The notes beneath the pieces were generated by a model. The model saw only the letters and a program-made list of their open reading frames with translations. It did not search any database and was not told the DNA's origin. A program made the position numbers and the translations under genes. This document shows, one piece after another, positions 25,057 through 32,190 of a stretch of 40,855 nt of DNA. Every line of letters starts with the position of its first letter. Position 1 is the first letter of the stretch. This DNA comes from an uncultured Granulosicoccus sp. (lineage in GTDB: Bacteria; Pseudomonadota; Gammaproteobacteria; Granulosicoccales; Granulosicoccaceae): NCBI GenBank assembly GCA_937924505.1, contig CALDSR010000040.1, forward strand, positions 1-40,855. Direction: 5' to 3'.

Positions 25057-27018
25057 TTATTCAGGACTTGATTTCAAGCTCTCTAGTTCCTCCCAACGGT
25101 TGTAAGAACTATCGAGTATGTCTTGAGTCTCTTTGGCCAGCGCCAAAATTTGAGCTGAGTCGTTAGCGCTGTCATAGAACCCGGGCGCATTGATTTGATC
25201 GTTATAACCCGCTATCAATGATTCCAATTTCTCGATTTTTGCAGGCAATGCCTCGAGCTCCATGTTCAGTTTGTAGCTCAGCTTTTTCGTTTTTACTTGA
25301 GAACGTGGGTGTCCACTGTTCGCTTGGGTTGTTCTGGAGGCATCTGATGCGAGCGATCCAGAAACGATTTTTTGAGCAGTTTTTCGGTTATCCGAGTCGG
25401 CCTCGAAAACAGGCTTGAGGCGAGTGTTGGTTTTACGTTCGCGTTCGAAATCGGCATAACTGCCGGCCACGTCTAAAAAGGTGCCTTCGCCTTGATATAC
25501 AAGGCTTCGGGTGACGACGTTTTCTATCAATTCTCGGTCATGGCTTATCAAGATAACGGTACCGTTATAGTCAGCGAGTAGACTTTCAAGCAATTCAAGC
25601 GTTTCTATATCAAGATCATTACTGGGTTCATCCAGCACCAGGACATTTGAAGGGGTTAAAAACAGCTTCGCGAGCATTAATCTGGCGAGCTCACCGCCGG
25701 ACATGGCGTCGATAGGCGCACGTGCACGCGCCGGGCTGAATAGAAAATCCTGCATGTAACTCATGATGTGTCGATCGTGGCCATTCACCGTTACGTTGTC
25801 TCTGCCACCGCTTACGTTGTCAACGGCAGTTTGCTTCGTGTCCAGTAACTCTCGCAACTGATCAAAGTAGGCGATTTCAAGACGCGTACCGAATTTGATC
25901 GTACCAGCTTGAGGAGATAGTTTTCCCAGCAGCAGTTTGACTAATGTAGATTTCCCGCACCCATTTGGGCCGATAATGCCTAGGCGATCGTCTCTGAGTA
26001 ATGTCAATGATAAATTGTTGATTACCTTTTTATTTTCGTACTCGAAAGTGATGTTTTCTGCTTCGCAAACCGACTTTCCTGATTTTTCTGCCTGATTTAC
26101 ACTTAGGTTGACGGTGCCTTTTTGATCTCTTCTCATCCGATGTTGTTCGCGAAGCTTGACAAGCGCCCGCACTCGACCCTCGTTTCGTGTTCGTCGCGCT
26201 TTGATCCCCTCACGTATCCACTGTTCTTCCTGAGCAAGCTTTTTATCGAATAGTGCGCGATGGGTGTTTTCCACTTCTGTTTTTTTGATCTTTCCTGTTT
26301 TGAATGCGGCATAACTACCAGGCCACTCGGTCAATTCGCCTCTGTCTAGTTCAAGAATGACGTTCGCAGTGGCGTCCAGAAATGATCTATCGTGGGTCAC
26401 GAACACCAACGCACTGGAGAGGCCCTTTACGGTTCGGGTCAACCAGTCGATAGCGCCAATGTCAAGGTGGTTTGTTGGTTCGTCCAATAGTAGTAGGTCG
26501 GGATTATCAACAAGCGCCCTCGCTAATATGACTCGACGCTTCATTCCTCCGGAGAGGTCCTGTATCAATATGTCAGGTGGCAGATCCATACGTGACAGCG
26601 TGGATTCGATGAGTTGATCGAAGTGCCATCCGTCCAAGGCCTCCAGCTGATCCTGGAGCTGGGCGAGACGACTATCTGATTGTTTGCCCGTCGATACTTT
26701 TACCGATTCGGCATGAAAATCTGACAACAACTTGCCTACTTTAGGAAGACCAGATGCCACGATCTCGTAGGTCGTTCCGGTAAGGTCGGCCTGGACTGAT
26801 TGAGGGAGATAGGCAGATTTCAACCCAGCAGTGCGGATGACTTCTCCCGAATCGGGCTGAAGAAGTCCTGCCATGCATTTCAACAGTGTTGACTTGCCCT
26901 CTCCGTTACGTCCAACAAGTGCCGTTTTGGTTGATGGTTCAATAGAAAAAGAAACTTCATCAAGAATCGGATGTGCTCCGAAGGAGATGGAGGCATCCTG
27001 TACGCGTAGCAGCGACAT
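25057..27018 (-). CDS. uup: ABC-F family ATPase, Uup-like
   Basis: 653-residue soluble protein with two ABC ATPase domains and no membrane segments. ABC-F proteins act on the ribosome, and Uup has also been linked to DNA/branched-structure metabolism. Domain 1 has Walker A GRNGEGKST (about 36-44) and signature LSGGMKRRV. Domain 2 has GPNGCGKST (about 350) and MSGGELARL, with Walker B LLLLDEPTNHLD and VLVLDEPSNDLD. The linker between the domains is rich in Arg/Lys (IKARRTRNEGRVRALVKLREQHR). The C-terminus is the coiled coil expected of Uup (KKLSYKLNMELEALPAKIEKLES onward). A dispersed motif copy lies in the variable stretch before that coil (NSGHPRS). Confidence 0.93.
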   Translation of the reverse strand: MSLLRVQDASISFGAHPILDEVSFSIEPSTKTALVGRNGEGKSTLLKCMAGLLQPDSGEVIRTAGLKSAYLPQSVQADLTGTTYEIVASGLPKVGKLLSDFHAESVKVSTGKQSDSRLAQLQDQLEALDGWHFDQLIESTLSRMDLPPDILIQDLSGGMKRRVILARALVDNPDLLLLDEPTNHLDIGAIDWLTRTVKGLSSALVFVTHDRSFLDATANVILELDRGELTEWPGSYAAFKTGKIKKTEVENTHRALFDKKLAQEEQWIREGIKARRTRNEGRVRALVKLREQHRMRRDQKGTVNLSVNQAEKSGKSVCEAENITFEYENKKVINNLSLTLLRDDRLGIIGPNGCGKSTLVKLLLGKLSPQAGTIKFGTRLEIAYFDQLRELLDTKQTAVDNVSGGRDNVTVNGHDRHIMSYMQDFLFSPARARAPIDAMSGGELARLMLAKLFLTPSNVLVLDEPSNDLDIETLELLESLLADYNGTVILISHDRELIENVVTRSLVYQGEGTFLDVAGSYADFERERKTNTRLKPVFEADSDNRKTAQKIVSGSLASDASRTTQANSGHPRSQVKTKKLSYKLNMELEALPAKIEKLESLIAGYNDQINAPGFYDSANDSAQILALAKETQDILDSSYNRWEELESLKSSPE

Positions 27019-27213
27019 GTTCTTGTTAGTTCCGTTGAATCAGATTTGGGTGTCCGTATTTGACCACACTGCTCAAAAGCACTCAATCGGAGAGTTCTGG
27101 AGGAGAGTTCTGGACATCCACATTCTCACTCAAGAATGGGCGGATGTTCGATATTCCTGTACCCACAATCGATTGGTAGACAGCCCGTTGAATATATTGG
27201 GCTGCACTGTGCT

Positions 27214-28122
27214 TTAAAAAATGGACTGCTGTGGAAATGATATGTTTTCTGGAAAATCGTTGTTTTTGTGGATGTCCAGATCGTCGCCCGCTTGCCCATT
27301 CAACCACCAGGGTTTTGGATCAGCGCTCAAATCAAAATAGAAGGTCGAATAGAAAAGCCCGAAATCGTACTCGGGTCGAGAGCCGGGGTATAACTGAAAT
27401 CGGAAATCTGTATGGGTCAGCGTTTTCAGTGGTGCCCAGAGTTGTGGATTTCGAAGTGGGCCGCCTGCAAAAAAAACATGCATTACATATTGATTACCAG
27501 CCGAGTACCCAATCGCTCGAAATGTTGGAGAGTCGAAATGACTGAGGATCGAGGTCAGGTCGTCTGTATGAATTTTACTGGCATAAGCTGCGATCGGTAA
27601 GGTGCTGTTGTCTAGGACACCCACAATTGAGCTGTTGGGAAGAACCACAACCTTTTTGGAATTGCTAAAGGCTGCTGCAGCCATGTTGATAAGACGTTGG
27701 ACGCTGACGTGAACGCTTCCTGGATTCAAGCGGTGGGGGTGCGATAGTGGCCGCGTGTCTCCGGGCATGCCTGTCTGTTTCAGCAGAGAACTGAGTCCAA
27801 TACAAATTTGTGGTGGGGACTGATCCCGTTGTTCAATAATTGGTTGAATTTCTACCTGCCGGCGATCTTCGATCAGTTTAAAAGCGTGTTGTCGTGAGAA
27901 AGTTCGAAGATACCGAAGACTGTTCGGCTGAAGTGTTGCCATATCGGGCGGCACGAATAGGCACGGTTGACCATCCCGTAAATCGTAGGACAGGATAGTG
28001 CGTAAAGGGGATTCTGCGCGTCCGTCGGTTATCTGGATGATTTTCGCTAGACTATGAATCCATTTGCCAGCGGTCTTGTCCGAGTGACTGGATTCCGATT
28101 TGTGGGTGTCCATATAAGTCAT
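27214..28122 (-). CDS. Hypothetical protein, 302 residues
   Basis: I do not recognise this protein. It has no signal peptide, lipobox or membrane segment, so it is probably cytoplasmic. Features seen: a region with LRTILSYDLRDGQPCLFVPPDMATL (about 43-66), SVQRLINMAAAAF (about 155), and an aromatic-rich end (DFRFQLYPGSRPEYDFGLFYSTFYFDLSADPKPWWLN, about 235-275). Codon use resembles its neighbours. It starts divergently from the DUF815 ATPase (130-bp gap). Three dispersed motif copies are in it: one at the very start (MTYMDTHKS), one in the middle and one at the end (LDIHKN). This is the highest motif load of any gene here. A functional tie to the ATPase is suggested only by orientation. Confidence 0.75.
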   Translation of the reverse strand: MTYMDTHKSESSHSDKTAGKWIHSLAKIIQITDGRAESPLRTILSYDLRDGQPCLFVPPDMATLQPNSLRYLRTFSRQHAFKLIEDRRQVEIQPIIEQRDQSPPQICIGLSSLLKQTGMPGDTRPLSHPHRLNPGSVHVSVQRLINMAAAAFSNSKKVVVLPNSSIVGVLDNSTLPIAAYASKIHTDDLTSILSHFDSPTFRAIGYSAGNQYVMHVFFAGGPLRNPQLWAPLKTLTHTDFRFQLYPGSRPEYDFGLFYSTFYFDLSADPKPWWLNGQAGDDLDIHKNNDFPENISFPQQSIF

Positions 28123-28158
28123 CTATTTCTTGTCACGAGTGTTTTGGACACCCGCAAA
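28099..28158. repeat. Inverted pair of the dispersed 15-bp motif in a divergent promoter region
   Basis: TTTGTGGGTGTCCAT at 28099-28113 and TTGGACACCCGCAAA at 28144-28158 are inverted, 30 bp apart, between the unknown gene and the DUF815 ATPase. In RNA they would form a stem of about 13 bp with one mismatch. No T-run follows either arm. Confidence 0.85.
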
Positions 28159-28252
28159 GTGGAGTACTCGGCTAAGATCCCACCGAAACAATCCCGACTG
28201 GCGGCCGCCGAGGCTACAGTGACGCAACGATCTAAAGTGATAGAAAAATCCC

Positions 28253-29128
28253 ATGACCGATTTGTCTCCAGGCAACACGAAGCTGATGAACCGTCTCGAT
28301 GGTTTGGTTGATCGACTTGAAGCGATTTTCGGGCCATCTGGGCAGCCGAATATCGACGATGAGGCGATTGCTCACCGTTGGGTGGTCCAATCAAGCCAAC
28401 GCGGCCTGATACCCGTTTGGGACACCCACAAAATCAGGGTCGATGACTTGCACGGCATTGACCGTCAAATTGAGGTCGTTGACGCTAATACCAGACAATT
28501 TGTTCAGGGTCACCCAAGAAACCATGTCCTGATGTGGGGTTCACGCGGGACGGGCAAATCTTCTTTGGTCAAAGCAATGCTCAATCGTTACTCTGGAGAC
28601 GGTCTGCGCCTGATTGAAATAGACGCTCACGATCTGATCGACTTACCCAATGTCGTTGCGCCGCTGCGAGGTAGGGCAGAGAGGTATGTCTTGTTCGTCG
28701 ACGATCTCTCTTTCGATGCCGACGATGCGAGCTACCGTACTTTGAAGGCTGCATTAGATGGCTCGATCTCGACACCACCCGACAACGTTGTTATCTATGC
28801 AACATCCAACCGGCGACATCTGGTACCCGAGCAATTGGTTGACAACGAGCAAAGCCGACTTGTTGAAGGTGAATTACATCATGGCGAGGCGGTTGAAGAA
28901 AAAATTTCTCTTTCAGAGCGATTTGGTGTGTGGCTTAGCTTTCATCCGTTCTCACAAGAGCAATATTTGACTGCAGTCAGGCATTGGCTGATGCAGTATG
29001 GGGTTACCGGATTTAGTGATGAGTGCCGGGCTGAAGCGCTTCGCTGGGCACTTTTACGCGGCAGTCGTAGCGGTCGAATCGCTGCCCAGTTTGCAATGGA
29101 TTTTGCTGGGAAACGCCTACTGGGTTAA
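28253..29128 (+). CDS. DUF815 family AAA+ ATPase
   Basis: 291-residue ATPase of the DUF815 family, function unknown. Walker A is MWGSRGTGKSSLVKAML (about residues 93-109). Walker B is YVLFVDDLSFD (about 143-153). A sensor-like IYATSNRRHL follows at about 180, and the family's RFGVWLSFHPFSQEQYL and ALRWALLRGSRSGRIAAQFAMDF follow at the end. It is complete and of usual length. The dispersed motif at 28418-28432 encodes WDTHKIR ahead of the Walker region, outside the conserved core. It is divergent from the 302-residue hypothetical gene, and the space between them holds an inverted pair of the motif. Confidence 0.9.
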   Translation: MTDLSPGNTKLMNRLDGLVDRLEAIFGPSGQPNIDDEAIAHRWVVQSSQRGLIPVWDTHKIRVDDLHGIDRQIEVVDANTRQFVQGHPRNHVLMWGSRGTGKSSLVKAMLNRYSGDGLRLIEIDAHDLIDLPNVVAPLRGRAERYVLFVDDLSFDADDASYRTLKAALDGSISTPPDNVVIYATSNRRHLVPEQLVDNEQSRLVEGELHHGEAVEEKISLSERFGVWLSFHPFSQEQYLTAVRHWLMQYGVTGFSDECRAEALRWALLRGSRSGRIAAQFAMDFAGKRLLG

Positions 29129-29199
29129 TCGTTTCCCGGTCCGATCGCAAAATAATGATGTACAGCCATCATCGATAGGAGCTTGAGCCTTTTCGAAGC

Positions 29200-29445
29200 T
29201 CAGCCGCTCACCTTGTCAGCCCATTCGTCCGGGGTAAATGCCTTGATAGTCAGAGCGTGGATTGCACCTGATTTGATGTGCTCGTCCAAAACCGCGTAAA
29301 CCATCTTGTGGCGTTTGATCGTAGACAGGCCATCAAACGATGTACTGATTACTCTGGCCTCGAATTTACTACCGTCTCCGGTGATCTCGACTTTTGAATC
29401 ATCGATAGACTGCTCGACAAGATCACTGAAATAGTCCATTCGCAT
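29200..29445 (-). CDS. BolA-family protein, IbaG-like
   Basis: 81-residue BolA-family protein. These work with monothiol glutaredoxins in iron-sulfur cluster handling; IbaG is linked to acid response. The pattern VEITGDGSKFEARVISTSFDGLSTIKRHKMVYAVLDEHI, then GAIHALTIKAFTPDEW, fits IbaG (YrbA) better than BolA proper, because of the short N-terminus and the TPDEW end. Here it is separated from murA, its frequent neighbour elsewhere. Two ATGs two codons apart are possible starts. Confidence 0.88.
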   Translation of the reverse strand: MRMDYFSDLVEQSIDDSKVEITGDGSKFEARVISTSFDGLSTIKRHKMVYAVLDEHIKSGAIHALTIKAFTPDEWADKVSG

Positions 29446-29504
29446 TAGTATATTGCTCTGTCACGATGATTGATATACAGAGTATACCTCGCCGTCAGTT
29501 GGAC

Positions 29505-29532
29505 AAAAAAATGGGCCCGACAAGCGAGCCCA
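29505..29532 (-). terminator. Intrinsic terminator of the small lipoprotein gene
   Basis: Minus strand: stem TGGGCTCG with CGGGCCCA around a 5-base loop, followed by seven T. It lies about 130 bp beyond the stop of the lipoprotein gene at 29665. The intervening 3' region has no other gene. Confidence 0.88.
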
Positions 29533-29664
29533 ATTTGGGGGTGAGAACGTGACACCATGTCTTGATTGGGGCACGTATATTTAATTTAGTAGGCGCTTAC
29601 CGAATGTCAACTAAATATTTGAATCGACTGCAATATTTACGACTCCGACTGCGCATAAAGTTGA

Positions 29665-30009
29665 TTATCCCGGGTTTTCATAGAAGACATAGGACGTCGA
29701 GTAATCGCTGAATTCAAAATATACTTTTTTCTCCCCGCTATCGGCCTGTCCGTTTAGATTGGCGTCGAGTACACCGTAGCCAAATCGATAAGGCCGCGAT
29801 TCACCTGATCCGGTACCTGACGCGGTGGAAACCTTGTCTATTTCCATGAATCGCTTGACGAGCTTATCGCCGGCGTAAATTTCGATGATGCCGTCAGTGC
29901 CGGTCCAATTCTGAACGGCTCGGCCAATTTTATTCTGTGATTCCTGAGTACAGGCGCCAAGTAAGAAGGCGGAGCTAAGTAATACGGACGCAATTTTGAA
30001 ATTGATCAT
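29665..30009 (-). CDS. Small lipoprotein of unknown function
   Basis: 114 residues from the ATG at 30009, which gives a lipoprotein signal (MINFKIASVLLSSAFLLGAC, Cys20 modified) and has AAGGAA upstream. A longer frame to 30147 adds a non-signal-like stretch across a dispersed motif copy and is rejected. The mature part (GRAVQNWTGTDGIIEIYAGDKLVKRFMEIDKVSTASGT...YRFGYGVLDANLNGQADSGEKKVYFEFSDYSTSYVFYENP) looks like a compact beta domain; I do not recognise the family. It has its own terminator. Divergent from the small gene at 30192. Confidence 0.78.
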   Translation of the reverse strand: MINFKIASVLLSSAFLLGACTQESQNKIGRAVQNWTGTDGIIEIYAGDKLVKRFMEIDKVSTASGTGSGESRPYRFGYGVLDANLNGQADSGEKKVYFEFSDYSTSYVFYENPG

Positions 30010-30102
30010 ATGGCTGGTTCCTTGTGTTTTACCGCTACCATTATCCGCCAAATCAGACCTTTCGGTAGCGAAATTCTTCCATGTCGATCGATCAAACCCG
30101 AT

Positions 30103-30171
30103 TTGGACACCCACAAATCTGGTTGTCGGAGCGTTGGCATATTGCAAGCATCGTATTATGTGGGTGTCCTA
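30103..30171. repeat. Inverted pair of the dispersed motif between divergent genes
   Basis: TTGGACACCCACAAA at 30103-30117 (perfect consensus) and TATGTGGGTGTCCTA at 30157-30171 are inverted, about 39 bp apart, in the divergent gap between the lipoprotein and the 78-residue gene. The second arm ends 20 bp before the latter's ATG. Confidence 0.88.
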
Positions 30172-30191
30172 AAATATGGCCAAACAAAACG

Positions 30192-30428
30192 ATGACTAAA
30201 CCAACACCGCAATCACCAGCCGGCAAGCCGTATGGCATCCGTGTTGATCTGCCAGATAATGATCCAATGTGTGCACCGCATCTACTCGGCGACGATTGGG
30301 CGGGTTCTCGCTGGTTTGAGAGCGCCTCGGCGCGCGATGCCGCGATGGAGTCCATGCGACTTCAGCCCGGCTACTACCGTCGTGGGGACTCACCCTCAAT
30401 CATCCTTAGCGCTATTGACCCAAATTGA
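30192..30428 (+). CDS. Small conserved-looking hypothetical protein
   Basis: 78 residues from the ATG at 30192; a longer frame crosses the motif pair and is unlikely. MTKPTPQSPAGKPYGIRVDLPDNDPMCAPHLLGDDWAGSRWFESASARDAAMESMRLQPGYYRRGDSPSIILSAI has no signal or membrane segment. The compact pattern (PHLLGDDW...RWFES...RDAAMESM...YYRRGD) looks like a small conserved cytoplasmic protein of Gammaproteobacteria, but I cannot assign a family or role. Codon use matches its neighbours. Confidence 0.7.
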   Translation: MTKPTPQSPAGKPYGIRVDLPDNDPMCAPHLLGDDWAGSRWFESASARDAAMESMRLQPGYYRRGDSPSIILSAIDPN

Positions 30429-30471
30429 TCGGGCTTTTTCGTTGCAGTTAGAGGGTGTTTCAGTGCCAGCC

Positions 30472-31062
30472 TCAGCGATTTTTTGGGAAATCCTGAAAAA
30501 TAAGCTTTACACTGTGGTGCGCTTGTTTGTGGGTGTCCAAATCAACCATATCGCTAATACCCTTGGACGTTCGAGAACCTGAGCCGGCCGCTTCAGCGTC
30601 GCGAAGCCGTTTCAGATCAAACCCCTGGCAGCTGAAGTGGTAAACGCCGGTAGTTGGTAGTTGTGCCATTGCCTCGGCCGACAAATAGCTCCCAAGGGTT
30701 TCCATTCCTGGATTGTGTCCTATGACCATCAGGTGGTGGATTGTCGAATTTTCGGCCTGGGCAATAACCGCCATGATGTTTTCTGCAGTGGCAAGATAGA
30801 GCTTGTCGAAAACCTTGATTTGGGTGTCCTCAATGCGCAAGGTCTTTGCGACAATACCCGCTGTTTCGAGCGCTCGGGCGGCGGAGCTTGAGAAAATCAT
30901 GTCTGGTATGCACGATCGACTGAGAAGCCGGCCTGCCATTTCAGGGGCATCCCGTTTTCCACGATCGTTCAAAGGGCGCTCGTGGTCGCTCAAATGAGCA
31001 TTGGTCCAGCTCGATTTGGCATGGCGTAGAAACGTGAGAGTCTTGTCAGCTTGATTGGTCAC
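30472..31062 (-). CDS. SixA-like phosphohistidine phosphatase
   Basis: 196-residue histidine-phosphatase superfamily protein. SixA removes phosphate from HPt domains and from NPr, damping phosphorelays. The catalytic RHG-type motif is LTFLRHAKSSW (His at about 14), followed by HERPLNDRGKRDA and the second catalytic His in VIGHNPGMETL (about 117), the SixA form. It extends about 35 residues past the usual 160: the tail (AAGSGSRTSKGISDMVDLDTHKQAHH...) contains a perfect dispersed motif copy at 30526-30540, and another copy reads EDTQIK at 30817-30831. It starts 9 bp after the LysM lipoprotein stop, so the two are co-transcribed. Confidence 0.9.
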   Translation of the reverse strand: MTNQADKTLTFLRHAKSSWTNAHLSDHERPLNDRGKRDAPEMAGRLLSRSCIPDMIFSSSAARALETAGIVAKTLRIEDTQIKVFDKLYLATAENIMAVIAQAENSTIHHLMVIGHNPGMETLGSYLSAEAMAQLPTTGVYHFSCQGFDLKRLRDAEAAGSGSRTSKGISDMVDLDTHKQAHHSVKLIFQDFPKNR

Positions 31063-31071
31063 GTTTGACCT

Positions 31072-31854
31072 CTATTCGTTGGCCTCAGCTGATCTTAGTA
31101 TTTCAGGTTTGTTCGGGAAGAAAATCTTTCCATCAATTGCACGTAAGTAGGCGTGTCCTGCTTTGAATGCGACGCGAAACCAGCCGTCGAGACTAGCATC
31201 CAGGTCAAAAATTACGCCAGGTGCCACGCGACTGATCAACTTCGCGGATTCAGTGGGCTGCTCATATATGCCCTTTGGAAAATAAGTGCCAACAACCTGA
31301 ATTTTTGCCGTCGGTGTAACAGCAGATGTGTCAGGAGCGAAGTCAATATCGGTTTTGCTTAATTGAAATTGTCGATTGATATTGACAGGGGTCAGCACGA
31401 CATCAACATCTGTTTCGAAGCTCGATAGCTTGTCAGAGGCGTTTCGCGTCCGGGTCAATCTCTCCTTGATCGATGTAATTGATTTCGACAATGTTCCCGA
31501 AACGGAATTCACTTCTTTTTCCGAGCCGAGCGTGTTGATCGCAAGAATGCCGCTATCAGACTGCTGGTTTGAACCACTAGCACGTATTAGAGAGATAGGA
31601 ATTTCAAGTACGTCCCCGGTGCGAATCTTTCGCGCATCCCTGACATCGTTATATTCAGCGATGACAACCCAATTATCAGTCGAACCAGTGAGGGCATACG
31701 CGATATCAATGATCCGGTCGTCTTGTTCCACAGTGTAGTAGACCGGGCCTTCCACAGCCGCTGCTTCAGGTTCGAATTTGTGCATCGAGGCACATCCAGT
31801 GATCTGGATGACCAGCATTGCTATCAGTGCTTGTGACAATCGGAATCGCATCAT
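31072..31854 (-). CDS. LysM/SH3-domain lipoprotein
   Basis: 260-residue lipoprotein (signal ending ITGC, Cys21) with a LysM-like segment at about 40-90 (YYTVEQDDRIIDIAYALTGSTDNWVVIAEYNDVRDARKIRTGDVLEIP) and a C-terminal SH3-like region (VVGTYFPKGIYEQPTESAKLISRVAPGVIFDLDASLDGWFRVAF). It likely binds peptidoglycan from the periplasmic face of a membrane. Its two modules and their order match the larger lipoprotein at 32191-33648, which suggests duplication followed by loss or gain of a LysM. Directly upstream of the SixA-like gene. Confidence 0.85.
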   Translation of the reverse strand: MMRFRLSQALIAMLVIQITGCASMHKFEPEAAAVEGPVYYTVEQDDRIIDIAYALTGSTDNWVVIAEYNDVRDARKIRTGDVLEIPISLIRASGSNQQSDSGILAINTLGSEKEVNSVSGTLSKSITSIKERLTRTRNASDKLSSFETDVDVVLTPVNINRQFQLSKTDIDFAPDTSAVTPTAKIQVVGTYFPKGIYEQPTESAKLISRVAPGVIFDLDASLDGWFRVAFKAGHAYLRAIDGKIFFPNKPEILRSAEANE

Positions 31855-32095
31855 TTCCGCTACTGCGCTTCGTTAGGTGCTGATGAATTGATCTATCGCT
31901 TTATCAATCAGTACTATCTGCCACAAGAAATATTTGGTCGATTTGGACGAAATATTCCGGCGAATCAAAATGCTGACGCCAAAAGCTATCTGTTCAACCG
32001 ATTATCTACGTCTATTTTCACCATGTTAAGGAACAGGGTCAAAGAATTGGACCCGGTATAGGACGTGACCGTCAAAACAAGAAATATCTGTGTGC

Positions 32096-32130
32096 AAAAA
32101 AAAAGCCCGAATCCGCAAGGATCCGGGCTT
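32096..32130 (-). terminator. Intrinsic terminator after the large LysM lipoprotein
   Basis: Minus strand: AAGCCCGGATCC, a TTGC loop, GGATTCGGGCTT, then a run of T (the A-run at 32096-32104 on the plus strand). A long, nearly perfect stem. Confidence 0.93.
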
Positions 32131-32142
32131 ATCACTAGCCGG

Positions 32143-32178
32143 CGAAGATTCAGGCGGTCCAGGCCACCTGAATCTTCG
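32143..32178 (-). other. Long perfect hairpin before the terminator
   Basis: CGAAGATTCAGG (32143-32154) is perfectly complementary to CCTGAATCTTCG (32167-32178). The inner bases extend the stem by three more pairs (one G-U). It lies 13 bp after the LysM gene stop and has no T-run, so it probably shields the mRNA end from exonucleases or acts with the following terminator. Confidence 0.85.
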
Positions 32179-32190
32179 TTGATACTTGTG

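Larger units (their letters stand above)
31855..32190. other. Intergenic with leader of the LysM/SH3 gene and 3' end of its neighbour
   Basis: No gene is seen. The lower half is the upstream region of the 31072-31854 lipoprotein, and the upper half contains two hairpins that follow the stop of the 32191-33648 gene on the minus strand, listed separately. Confidence 0.5.

Noticed and set aside
30010..30147. Longer start for the small lipoprotein
   Set aside because: The ATG at 30009 gives a complete lipoprotein signal with a ribosome site; the extension crosses a motif copy and has no signal features.
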